62,360 nucleotides of DNA from positions 1 to 62,360 of the forward strand of contig JAILEY010000052.1 in NCBI GenBank assembly GCA_024687165.1, read 5' to 3'. Shown piece after piece: positions 40,010-48,442 of this stretch. Source of the DNA: Treponema sp. GTDB lineage: Bacteria > Spirochaetota > Spirochaetia > Treponematales > Treponemataceae. The position numbers and the translations under genes were made by a program. The notes beneath the pieces were generated by a model. The model ran no database searches. It was not told the origin of the DNA and saw only the letters and a list, made by a program, of their open reading frames with translations. Position 1 is the stretch's first letter. Each line of letters begins with the position of its first letter.

Positions 40010-43000
40010 ATGCCAAAGAATGAAAAAATAAAGAAGGTAATGGTAATCGGGTCTGGTCCAATCATCATCGGTCAGGCTGCAGAATTTGACTACGCTGGTG
40101 TTCAGGCATGTCGTGCACTTCATGAAGAAGGCGTTTCGATTGTTCTTGTAAATTCAAATCCTGCAACAATCATGACTGACCAGGTTATGGCAGATAAGAT
40201 TTATATCGAACCTCTTACACTTCCTGTAATCAAAAGAATCATCAAAAAGGAAAAGCCGGATGGAATTCTTTCTGGTCTCGGCGGACAGACTGCTTTGACG
40301 CTGTGTATGCAGCTTGCAAAATCTGGATTTTTGAAAGAACAGAATGTACTTCTTCTTGGTTCTTCACCGGAAGTAATTGACCGTGCAGAAGACCGTCAGC
40401 TTTTCAAAGACACAATGGAAGAAATTAATCAGCCTTGTGTTCCTTCAAAAGTTGTTACTACTGTAGAAGATGCTTTAAGTTTTGCAAAAGAAATTTCTTA
40501 TCCAGTAATCGTTCGTCCTGCATTTACTCTTGGCGGTACAGGCGGCGGAATTGCAAAAGATGAAACTGAATTAAAAGAGATTGCACATAACGGAATTTAT
40601 CTTTCACCTATCAATCAGATTCTTGTTGAACGCTGTATTGCAGGATGGAAGGAAATTGAATTTGAAGTAATGAGAGACAGAAACGACAACACAATCACTG
40701 TCTGTTCAATGGAAAACTTTGACCCGGTTGGAGTTCACACTGGAGACAGTATCGTTATTGCTCCGACTGTAACTTTGGGTGATAAAGAATTCCAGATGCT
40801 TCGTTCTGCAGCTTTGAATATTATTTCTGCACTTAAGATTGAAGGCGGCTGTAACTGTCAGTTTGCACTTAATCCTGAAAGTTTTGAATATGCCGTAATC
40901 GAAGTTAACCCTCGTGTTTCGCGCTCTTCTGCTCTTGCTTCAAAAGCAACAGGTTATCCGATTGCAAAGGTTGCAACAAAAATTGCACTTGGTTATACAC
41001 TCGACGAAATTAAAAATGCCGTAACTGGAACTACATATGCAGCCTTTGAACCAAGCATTGACTATGTTGCTGTAAAATTTCCTAAATGGCCTTTTGATAA
41101 ATTCTTCTATGCAAAACGTTCACTCGGTACACAGATGAAGGCTACTGGTGAAGTTATGGCAATTGATGACAGCTTTGAAGAAGCACTTCTTAAGGCTGTA
41201 CGCGGCTGTGAAATTCATCAGAAGGACTTGAACTTTGCACCTGCAGCAGAAATGTCAAACGAAGCACTTCTTGAAAATATCAAGACTGCAACAGACCTCA
41301 GACTTTTCTTCATTTATGAACTTTTGAAGCGCGGAATTTCTGTAGATAAAATTCACGAGCTTACAATGATTGATGAATGGTTCTTGTGGAAGCTTGTAAA
41401 TATCGTTGAAGGAAAAATTGCAGAATCTCATGACAATGTAACTTACAAAATGGTTGATACCTGTTCAGGAGAATTTGAAGCACTTACACCATATTTTTAT
41501 GCAAGCAGAAATACTTTAGCTTCAGGTGGTGTAAATGAAGCTGCTCTTGATCCTGATGAAAAGCGAAAGACAGTTGTTGTAATAGGTTCTGGTCCAATCC
41601 GTATTGGTCAGGGAATTGAATTTGATTATGCAAGCGTTCACTGTGTCATGATTCTGCGAAAACTCGGGTACAGGGTTGTAATCATCAACAACAATCCTGA
41701 AACAGTTTCTACTGATTTTGATATTGCAGACAGACTTTACTTTGAGCCTCTTTGTGAAAAAGATGTTCTTTCTATTCTTGAAAATGAAAAGCCTTATGGT
41801 GTTGTAGTTGCATTCGGTGGTCAGACTGCAATTAAACTTGCAAAGACTCTTGATAAAAAAGGCTACAATCTTCTTGGAACTTCTGCAGATGCAATTGATC
41901 TTGCAGAAGACCGTGAGCGTTTTGAAGAACTTTGTGAAGAACTTAAGATTAAGCGTCCGCGCGGAATGACTGTATTTACTGAAGAAGAAGCTCTCAGTGC
42001 AGCAGAAAAAATCGGTTATCCTGTTTTGATTCGTCCAAGTTATGTTCTTGGTGGTCAGAATATGATCATTGCTTTTGATAAGAGCGAAATCCATGAATAC
42101 ATGACTGTTATTCTTTCACAGGGAATTGAAAATCCTGTTTTGATTGATAAATACATGATGGGCGTTGAGCTTGAAGTTGATGCAATCTGTGATGGTGAAG
42201 ACGTTCTTATTCCTGGAATTATGGAGCATATTGAACGAACCGGTATTCACTCTGGAGACAGTATTGCAGTTTATCCTGCATGGAATCTCAATGACATCAT
42301 CCGTGATAAAATCATAAAGCAGTCACGAGAACTTGCACTTGCACTAAAAACAAAAGGTCTTGTGAATATTCAGTATCTCATTTACCAGAATGATCTTTAC
42401 ATCATCGAAGTAAACCCGCGCTCAAGCCGTACAGTTCCTTATATTTCAAAAGTTACAGGTGTGCCGATGGTAGATCTTGCCGTTCGTGCAATGCTTGGTG
42501 AAAAACTCAAAAACATGAATTTTGGAACAGGACTTTACCGTATCCCTCCATATTTTGCAGTTAAAGTTCCGGTATTCAGTTTTGCAAAACTCATCGACGT
42601 TGATACTCATCTTGGACCGGAAATGAAATCAACAGGAGAAGTTCTTGGTATTGCTTCAACAATGGAAGAAGCTGTTTACAAGGGACTTATTGCTGCAGGA
42701 TACAATATGAAAAAATCCGGCGGTGTTTTGTTCAGCGTAAGAAAAACAGACAGATATGAAATTCCTGATCTTGCAAGAAAATTCTATGACATGGGATTTA
42801 AGCTTTATGCAACTGAAGGAAATGCAGAAACTTTGCGCGACTTTGGAATGGAAGTTACTGTTGTAAATAAGATTCATGAAAATGCAGAAGATAATCTTTT
42901 GACACTTCTTGATTCTGGAAAAATTGATTATGTAATTTCTACTTCAGCAAAAGGAAGAAACCCTCTTGCAGACAGCGTAAAGATGAGGCGTCATGCGGTT

Positions 43001-43936
43001 GAAAGAGGCATTCCTTGTCTTACTGCAATCGATACTGCAAATGCTCTTGCTGCATGTCTGCTTTCAAAGTTTACAGAAGAAAATGTTGAACTTGTTGATA
43101 TTAATAATCTTCGCGAATCTAAGCAGACTGTTCACTTTACAAAAATGGCTTCTACAGGAAATGATTTTATCGTCATCAACGCAATGGAAGAAAAAATTGA
43201 AAATCCTGCAGAACTTACTGTAAGATTGTGCGACCGCTCTCACGGTGGAATTGGAGCAGACAGTCTCGTTCTTATTGAATCCTCTGAAAAAGCAGATGCA
43301 AAAATGAGATTCTTTAATATGGACGGTAGTGAAGGTAAAATGGCAGGAAACGCAATCCGCTGTGTTGGAAAATATCTTCATGATAAAAACATTTCAGGCC
43401 TTCAGTCTAAAGATGAGATTCTGGTTGAAACTGCAGCTGGTATCAAGCATCTTGAATTGTTTAAGCGTAATGGAAAAGTTACAAGCGTAAGAGTTGCAAT
43501 GGGAGATGTTACATTTGGTGGTGCTCAGCAGATAAAAACATCAGCAGGTCAGCTTGAAGGTTATTGCGTTGATACAGGAAATCCACACTGCGTAATTTTC
43601 AGTCAGTTTGTTGATAAGGAAAATGTTGCAGTTCTTGGTCCTGAGATTGAAAATAATTCTCTGTTTCCTAACAGAACAAATGTTGAGTTTATCCGCGTTG
43701 TAAGTCCAGCAGAAATTAAGATGCGTGCCTGGGAACGTGGAAACGGTGAAACACCTGCCTGTGGTACTGGTGCTTGTGCTGCTGTTGTAACTGCCTGTGA
43801 AAAAGGTCTTTGTACAAAAGATCTTGATGTAACGGTAAAAGTTCGCGGCGGAATTCTTCAGGTTCGTTATGACGGAAAACAGGTATGGCTTGGTGGAAAC
43901 ACTGACATTTGTTTTGAAGGAACTGTTGAACTTTAA
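40010..43936 (+). CDS. carB: Carbamoyl-phosphate synthase large subunit fused to diaminopimelate epimerase
   Basis: The continuous 1308-residue frame has two parts. Residues 1 to about 1030 are a full CarB: two ATP-grasp halves (KKVMVIGSGPIIIGQAAEFD and its repeat KTVVVIGSGPIRIGQGIEFD) plus the C-terminal MGS-like regulatory domain (LYATEGNAETLRDFGMEV). Residues about 1040-1308 are a full DapF, with KMASTGNDFIVINAM, Cys1118 in AGNAIRCVGKY and Cys1251 in GNGETPACGTGACAA, the two catalytic thiols. The short linker is VDINNLRESKQ. CarB makes carbamoyl phosphate; DapF converts LL- to meso-diaminopimelate. I know of no metabolic reason for the join, so it may be a fusion by operon compaction. Confidence 0.92.
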   Translation: MPKNEKIKKVMVIGSGPIIIGQAAEFDYAGVQACRALHEEGVSIVLVNSNPATIMTDQVMADKIYIEPLTLPVIKRIIKKEKPDGILSGLGGQTALTLCMQLAKSGFLKEQNVLLLGSSPEVIDRAEDRQLFKDTMEEINQPCVPSKVVTTVEDALSFAKEISYPVIVRPAFTLGGTGGGIAKDETELKEIAHNGIYLSPINQILVERCIAGWKEIEFEVMRDRNDNTITVCSMENFDPVGVHTGDSIVIAPTVTLGDKEFQMLRSAALNIISALKIEGGCNCQFALNPESFEYAVIEVNPRVSRSSALASKATGYPIAKVATKIALGYTLDEIKNAVTGTTYAAFEPSIDYVAVKFPKWPFDKFFYAKRSLGTQMKATGEVMAIDDSFEEALLKAVRGCEIHQKDLNFAPAAEMSNEALLENIKTATDLRLFFIYELLKRGISVDKIHELTMIDEWFLWKLVNIVEGKIAESHDNVTYKMVDTCSGEFEALTPYFYASRNTLASGGVNEAALDPDEKRKTVVVIGSGPIRIGQGIEFDYASVHCVMILRKLGYRVVIINNNPETVSTDFDIADRLYFEPLCEKDVLSILENEKPYGVVVAFGGQTAIKLAKTLDKKGYNLLGTSADAIDLAEDRERFEELCEELKIKRPRGMTVFTEEEALSAAEKIGYPVLIRPSYVLGGQNMIIAFDKSEIHEYMTVILSQGIENPVLIDKYMMGVELEVDAICDGEDVLIPGIMEHIERTGIHSGDSIAVYPAWNLNDIIRDKIIKQSRELALALKTKGLVNIQYLIYQNDLYIIEVNPRSSRTVPYISKVTGVPMVDLAVRAMLGEKLKNMNFGTGLYRIPPYFAVKVPVFSFAKLIDVDTHLGPEMKSTGEVLGIASTMEEAVYKGLIAAGYNMKKSGGVLFSVRKTDRYEIPDLARKFYDMGFKLYATEGNAETLRDFGMEVTVVNKIHENAEDNLLTLLDSGKIDYVISTSAKGRNPLADSVKMRRHAVERGIPCLTAIDTANALAACLLSKFTEENVELVDINNLRESKQTVHFTKMASTGNDFIVINAMEEKIENPAELTVRLCDRSHGGIGADSLVLIESSEKADAKMRFFNMDGSEGKMAGNAIRCVGKYLHDKNISGLQSKDEILVETAAGIKHLELFKRNGKVTSVRVAMGDVTFGGAQQIKTSAGQLEGYCVDTGNPHCVIFSQFVDKENVAVLGPEIENNSLFPNRTNVEFIRVVSPAEIKMRAWERGNGETPACGTGACAAVVTACEKGLCTKDLDVTVKVRGGILQVRYDGKQVWLGGNTDICFEGTVEL

Positions 43937-43942
43937 TAAGCT

Positions 43943-44443
43943 ATGGCAAAAACAGAAAAGATTCAAAAGACAAATGCAATAAGAATTCTTGAAGGAAAGA
44001 ACATTCAGTTTGAAGCTTCAGTTTATGAGGATAATCCTGATCATAAGTTGGAGCTTGGAGCTGCAGAACGTACTGCAGAAAAACTTGGAGTTGAGCCAGA
44101 GTGTGTCTTTAAGACGATTGTAATGATGTCTGATAAAAAAGAAGTTCTTGTTTTCTGCCAGAGTGCCGTTTCAGAAATCAATCTGAAAAAAGCGCGTAAA
44201 CTTGCGGGCGTAGCAGATGTTTCTCCTGTAAAACCTGATGATCTTCTAAAGCTTACAGGTTACGTCCGCGGAGGTTGCAGTCCGATCGGCATGAAAAAAC
44301 AGTACAGAACTTTCATCGATGAAATGGTAACTCTCTGTGATAAGGTTTACATCTCTGCCGGTGTGCGGGGAATGCAGCTTTGCCTTTCACCGGAAGATCT
44401 TATAAAAGTTACCGGTGCAGTCGTCGGAGATTTGTCGTTATAA
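43943..44443 (+). CDS. ybaK: YbaK/EbsC-type Cys-tRNA(Pro) deacylase
   Basis: The 166-residue protein shows the YbaK pattern: LGAAERTAEKLGVEPECVFKT, SAVSEINLKKARKLAG, YVRGGCSPIGMKKQYRTFID and ISAGVRGMQLCLSPEDL. The family removes cysteine misloaded onto tRNA-Pro. It starts 6 bp after the carB stop without a strong ribosome site, so translation may depend on coupling to carB. No link of its function to the operon is apparent. Confidence 0.92.
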   Translation: MAKTEKIQKTNAIRILEGKNIQFEASVYEDNPDHKLELGAAERTAEKLGVEPECVFKTIVMMSDKKEVLVFCQSAVSEINLKKARKLAGVADVSPVKPDDLLKLTGYVRGGCSPIGMKKQYRTFIDEMVTLCDKVYISAGVRGMQLCLSPEDLIKVTGAVVGDLSL

Positions 44444-44519
44444 AGTTTATTTATTCTTTATTGTATTTTGTTGAAAGTTGATTTTATTAGACTTAGTTTA
44501 TAATTACTATTGATAAAAT

Positions 44520-44673
44520 AAAATTGGCTTCCAGTCGAGTTGAGCAGTCCAAAACCGATGCTGTACAGCATCTATATACTGTTTGTTTCAAAGTAACTAT
44601 TTATTATGTCGCTTTCGCGATAGCAACAAACAGAATATTTTCGTCCTGCTCAACACTTCTTCGCGCCAATTTT
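44520..44673 (-). repeat. MITE-like dispersed repeat, full copy 2 (inverted)
   Basis: This 154-bp element, read on the minus strand, runs from AAAATTGGC to GCCAATTTT and aligns along its length with the copy at 18253-18403. CTGTTTGTT pairs with AACAAACAG around a TCGCGAAAGCGA hairpin, and GATGCTGTACAGCATC forms another. Base changes between the copies often keep pairing. It lies between two convergent transcripts (ybaK and the lipoprotein gene). Confidence 0.85.
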
Positions 44674-44705
44674 ATAATTTTATAACAATTTAAAATTGGG
44701 GCTTT

Positions 44706-45245
44706 TTAATAGATTTTAACTTTTGAATTACAATTGAGCTGTGTAAATTCAATTCCGTCTTCTTCAAGAATTTCAAAGACTCCTGTTACTTCAACATCAA
44801 GTCCGTCTTCAGGATATTCTGCTCCTTCTGGAAGAACATAGCTTAACCCCTGTGCACAGCAGGCAGTTGCATCTTTTACGATTACAGTATAGAAAGTTTT
44901 ATTTAACGGTTCGTAAAAAGTTGAATAACTTTCTCCGCGGATTCTGATTGTCTTTCCTGAATACTGTTCCGGCTCAAAAATCATGTTGTAAACGATTGAG
45001 TAAATCATGTTTGTGTCCAATTCAGAAAAATCTATGTCTACTTTCTGTGTTGATTTTTTATCCGTTTCATCTGATGCGTCTGATTTTTTCTGTCCGGCTT
45101 TTTTTACTTTTGGTCCATTTTCGTATTCTGCAAATACATCCGAGACATTCATTGAACTTTTTGAAAGTTCCTTTTCTTCTTTTAAAGGTTTGCATGAGGA
45201 AATAAAAAAAATACAAAGTGTAAAAAGAATAATCAGCTTTTTCAT
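44706..45245 (-). CDS. Lipoprotein with DUF1980/YcgQ-like domain, last gene of metal ABC operon
   Basis: The 179-residue product has lipobox ISSC (Cys18), a charged low-complexity linker (residues 22-70) and a C-terminal domain with YSIVYNMIFEPEQYSGKTIR, VIVKDATACCAQGLSYVL and GLDVEVTGVFEI. This resembles the C-terminal OB-like domain of YcgQ/DUF1980 proteins, which belong to zinc-repressed gene groups. The Cys-Cys pair may bind metal. Its start overlaps the znuB stop (ATGA), so it is translationally coupled to the transporter. The family match is from memory and moderate. Confidence 0.65.
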   Translation of the reverse strand: MKKLIILFTLCIFFISSCKPLKEEKELSKSSMNVSDVFAEYENGPKVKKAGQKKSDASDETDKKSTQKVDIDFSELDTNMIYSIVYNMIFEPEQYSGKTIRIRGESYSTFYEPLNKTFYTVIVKDATACCAQGLSYVLPEGAEYPEDGLDVEVTGVFEILEEDGIEFTQLNCNSKVKIY

Positions 45246-46069
45246 TTTAAAATCCTTCCGGTTATGCAGGATAAAATAAAGACGAAAATATCAACCGCTA
45301 CAATTGTTGCTCCGACTGGAGTTGACCGTAAAATTGAAACAAGAATCCCTAGTGACGCACTTGTTACAGAAATTATTCCGCTGCAGATTATTACGGATTT
45401 AAAATTTTTGAAAATCCTCATGGCAGAAAGGGCTGGAAAAACAACAAGCGCAGAAATTAAAAGAGAACCTACAAGATTCATTGCAAGCACAATTATCATC
45501 GATGTGATTACTGCTATTACAAGATTGTAGAATTTTACGTTGACTCCGGCACTCTGAGCAAAAGTTTCATCGAATGTTACGGCAAAAATTTTATTGTAAA
45601 AAACAAGGAATAGAACTATTACTGCGATTGAAAGAATGATGCAGAGAGTTACTTCAGCTCCTTTCAGCGTAAGAATTGAAGTTGAGCCGAATAATGTTGA
45701 ACATACATCGCCTGTTATGTTTGCTGAAGTTGAAAAAATATTCATTATCAGATAACCGATCGCGAGTGAACTTACAGAAATCATCGCAAGTACAGCGTCC
45801 CCTTTTATTTTTTTCCCGCCAAGAAGAATTATGATTGCGACAATAGTTGTAATCGGCAGAACTACAAGAAGATTGTTGTTTACTTTTAAAATTGTCCCGA
45901 TTGCCATTGCACCGAATGCAACGTGTGAAAGTCCGTCTCCGATGAAGCTGAATCTTTTTAAAACAAGAGTAACTCCAAGCAGGGATGAGCAGAGTGCAAT
46001 TAGAACTCCGACTATCATTGCGTATCTTACAAATGGAAATTGAAAATATAAAGTAAGTTTTTCTAACAT
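45242..46069 (-). CDS. znuB: Metal ABC transporter permease
   Basis: The 275-residue membrane protein of the ABC-3 family has about eight or nine helices and the typical segments ALCSSLLGVTLVLKRFSFIG, DGLSHVAFGAMAIG and VNVKFYNLVIAVITSMIIVL. It forms the channel for zinc or manganese with ZnuC. Its start overlaps the ATP-binding gene by 7 bp. The metal cannot be read from the permease. Confidence 0.9.
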   Translation of the reverse strand: MLEKLTLYFQFPFVRYAMIVGVLIALCSSLLGVTLVLKRFSFIGDGLSHVAFGAMAIGTILKVNNNLLVVLPITTIVAIIILLGGKKIKGDAVLAMISVSSLAIGYLIMNIFSTSANITGDVCSTLFGSTSILTLKGAEVTLCIILSIAVIVLFLVFYNKIFAVTFDETFAQSAGVNVKFYNLVIAVITSMIIVLAMNLVGSLLISALVVFPALSAMRIFKNFKSVIICSGIISVTSASLGILVSILRSTPVGATIVAVDIFVFILSCITGRILK

Positions 46070-46755
46070 GTCAGTTTTTTTCCTATTTCAGATTTTAAGA
46101 AATTTTCTGTTGAACTCCAGAATGAATTTTCTGCGTTAATGTGCAGAATATGTTTTGCATTTTTTACTGCAGATCGGATATCGTGAATTACCATGATGAC
46201 TGTAACTTTATCTTCTTCATTAATTTTTTTAATGATGTTAAAAAGTTCCTGAGTAATTTTTTGATCAAGACCAGTTGTCGGTTCATCAAGAAGAATTATT
46301 TTTTCTGTTGCACACAAAGCTCTTGCAAGAAGAACTCTCTGCTGCTGTCCGCCGCTTAATTCTCTGTAGCATCTTTTTCTAAGGTGAGAGATTTCAAGTC
46401 GCTGCATGATTTTTAAAGCTTTTCTGACTTCGCTTACAGAATACCACGGTCTGATTATTGATTTGTTTACAAAGCCAGAAAGAATAATTTCCCACACTGA
46501 TGCAGGAAAATCTTTCTGTACGATTGTCTGCTGCGGAAGATAGCCGATTTCATTTTTCTTTAAGCCGTTCTCAAAATCGATGGACCCTTTGAGCGGATTT
46601 TTTAATCTTAGAATTGTTTTTATCAGAGTACTTTTGCCGGCTCCATTTTCACCGATGATGCAAAGATAATCTCCCTCTTCAACTTCAAAATTGATGTTTT
46701 TTGAGATTGGCTTTGTGTATCCGATATCAACATTTTTGCAGGAAATTAAATTCAT
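46063..46755 (-). CDS. znuC: Metal ABC transporter ATP-binding protein
   Basis: The 230-residue ATPase has Walker A GENGAGKST, the Q-loop in GYLPQQ, signature LSGGQQQRVLLARAL, Walker B IILLDEPTTGLD and the switch His in MVIHD. It powers the ZnuB permease. The ATG shares one base with the znuA stop (TAATG), showing tight coupling. Confidence 0.93.
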   Translation of the reverse strand: MNLISCKNVDIGYTKPISKNINFEVEEGDYLCIIGENGAGKSTLIKTILRLKNPLKGSIDFENGLKKNEIGYLPQQTIVQKDFPASVWEIILSGFVNKSIIRPWYSVSEVRKALKIMQRLEISHLRKRCYRELSGGQQQRVLLARALCATEKIILLDEPTTGLDQKITQELFNIIKKINEEDKVTVIMVIHDIRSAVKNAKHILHINAENSFWSSTENFLKSEIGKKLTC

Positions 46756-47714
46756 TATTTTACAGCCTTTAATAAAGTTTCAATATTTTTTTTCATGATG
46801 CCGATGTATGTAGCTCCATTCTTTATATCTTTTTCACTTACAGACTGCATTGAATCAAGTACTTCGATTTTTAAATTCTTTTTTGAAGCTTTGCTGATTG
46901 TCTGTGCGATTTTTTTATCTGAAGATTCTGTTACGAATAATGTGTTGATGTTGTGCTTTTTAACTTTTTCAGTAAGGTCGATGATTGTTTCAAAGCTTGC
47001 TTCTGTTTCTGCAGAACATCCGTCAAATGCTGCAAAAACTTCCATGAGAAAATCTCTTGCAAGATAAACAAAAGGATTCCTGTCTGCAACTACAATTTTA
47101 ACCGGATTTTTTCTTCGTAAATTAAGTCCGCTTAATTTAAGTTTAAAAAGCTCTTCCGCGTAATTTTCAATATTTGTTTTAAGAATAATTCTGCTATCGT
47201 CAGAAATTTTCCGGCTTTCACAAATATTTCTTTCAATAATCGTAGCTGAAATTTGAGCCAGTTCAAGAGAAAGCCAGATGTGCTCATCATTATTTTTTTC
47301 AATCTGGTAGTTACCGGCTATATCATAAAGAAATGGATCAACATCTTCTCTAATCAGTTTGTTCTGAGTAAGGTTTTTCATCATGTTGATTGAAACAAGA
47401 TTTTTGTTTGGAGAATTTTTAAGGACATCTTTAATCCACTCTTCTGATTCTCCGCCGTTGTAAATAAAAATATCACTTTCAGAAATTTTTACAATGTCTT
47501 CTACACTTGGCTGAAAATTGTGAATGTCTGTGCCTTTGGTCATTAAAAGTGAAACTTCAGCTTCCGGAATATTTTTTGTTATATTAAGAGTCCAGTCATA
47601 AATTGGAAAAGTTGTACAGAGGATTTTTAATTTATCTGATTTTTTTTGTTTACTGCAACCGGAAAGTGATGTAATCATTAGTGCAAATGCGCACAGTTTG
47701 AAGAGTTTATTCAT
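46755..47714 (-). CDS. znuA: Metal-binding lipoprotein of the ZnuA/cluster A-I family
   Basis: The 319-residue protein has lipobox LSGC (Cys20) and the cluster A-I fold: TFPIYDWTLNI, the first ligand in KGTDIHNFQPS, the second in DEHIWLSLE, and the last acidic ligand in EVLDSMQSVS. The third position, usually His in HxAFxYFA, is ADRNPFVYLA here, so one canonical His ligand is missing. There is no His-rich loop. Zinc, manganese or iron are all possible. It is first in a four-gene operon. Confidence 0.88.
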   Translation of the reverse strand: MNKLFKLCAFALMITSLSGCSKQKKSDKLKILCTTFPIYDWTLNITKNIPEAEVSLLMTKGTDIHNFQPSVEDIVKISESDIFIYNGGESEEWIKDVLKNSPNKNLVSINMMKNLTQNKLIREDVDPFLYDIAGNYQIEKNNDEHIWLSLELAQISATIIERNICESRKISDDSRIILKTNIENYAEELFKLKLSGLNLRRKNPVKIVVADRNPFVYLARDFLMEVFAAFDGCSAETEASFETIIDLTEKVKKHNINTLFVTESSDKKIAQTISKASKKNLKIEVLDSMQSVSEKDIKNGATYIGIMKKNIETLLKAVK

Positions 47715-47794
47715 GATGCTAGAGTATAGAATTTTGTTTTTGTTTGTGCAAGAATTACTATACAGATTAACAGTTTAACATATAATCATATAAT

Positions 47795-47812
47795 AATTCA
47801 CTTATGTGAATT
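47795..47812. promoter_or_regulatory. Palindrome upstream of znuA, possible metal-regulator site
   Basis: AATTCAC-TTAT-GTGAATT is a perfect 7-4-7 inverted repeat 81 bp before the znuA start, between queD and znuA. It has no T-run, so it is not a terminator. A Fur/Zur/DtxR-type operator is possible, but no consensus match can be claimed. Confidence 0.4.
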
Positions 47813-47826
47813 TCAGCTGCGATTTT

Positions 47827-48204
47827 TTACAGAATGTATCTTGCGCGGGATGTATCAGTTTCAAAAACATCAACTGCATAAAGATGAGTTTTGCTTTTGT
47901 CTTTAAGTTCCGGAAGCTGCTCAAGAATTTTTTCAGCAATAAAAGTTGCAATTCGTTCTGCACTTGGATTTTGCATAAAGTAATCAAAGTCGTTTAAATT
48001 TTTATGATCAAGAAGGGCGCATGTATCGCGCAGAGTTTTTTTGATCTCAGTAAAATCAAGAAGCATTCCGCCTTCATCAAGCTGTTCTCCCTGAACATGT
48101 GCATAAACCTTATAATTATGTCCGTGCAGATTTTCGCACTTCCCGTGATAATCTTTCAAAAAATGTGCCGCAGCAAAATCAGCCTCTACTCTTACCTGAT
48201 ACAT
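47827..48204 (-). CDS. queD: 6-carboxytetrahydropterin synthase QueD
   Basis: The protein has 125 residues from the ATG at 48204 (a TTG at 48222 lengthens it by six codons). It has the zinc ligands and motif FAAAHFLKDYHGKCENLHGHNY and LDHKNLND, with the catalytic Cys in KCENLHGH. It acts in preQ0/queuosine synthesis from GTP. TATAAT (48211-48216) sits only six bases before the ATG, which suggests a leaderless or nearly leaderless mRNA. The preQ1-linked transporter gene at 27429 belongs to the same pathway. Confidence 0.9.
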   Translation of the reverse strand: MYQVRVEADFAAAHFLKDYHGKCENLHGHNYKVYAHVQGEQLDEGGMLLDFTEIKKTLRDTCALLDHKNLNDFDYFMQNPSAERIATFIAEKILEQLPELKDKSKTHLYAVDVFETDTSRARYIL

Positions 48205-48299
48205 GAGACGATTATATTTCAAATATCAAAAAGTAAAAAGTGGGGTATTCTTATGTATATCTCAAGAAGTTTTCATAATCTTAAAATTTAATAAATGAT

Positions 48300-48401
48300 T
48301 TATTTCTGATTTGTGGGACGCAGGGGAAAAATTAAGGAGGGTTCCCTATGGGAAGTTACCTTGATTTTTTCCCGTTGCTGGGCCCCGCAAATCAGAAATA
48401 A
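48300..48401. repeat. 102-bp nearly self-complementary element upstream of murE
   Basis: TTATTTCTGATTTGTGGG (48300-48317) pairs over 18 positions (one wobble) with the reverse-complementary end at 48384-48401. Inside, GGGGAAAAA pairs with TTTTTTCCC, AAGG with CCTT, and TTCCC with GGGAA around a TAT loop. The arms make one long interrupted hairpin. It contains no gene and no terminal T-run. It could be a mobile-element remnant (terminal inverted repeats), a DNA cruciform or a structured RNA in the leader of the mur operon. Confidence 0.75.
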
Positions 48402-48442
48402 TTTCAATTGCTTACTTTATTTTAAAAGTTTATAATAACTCC

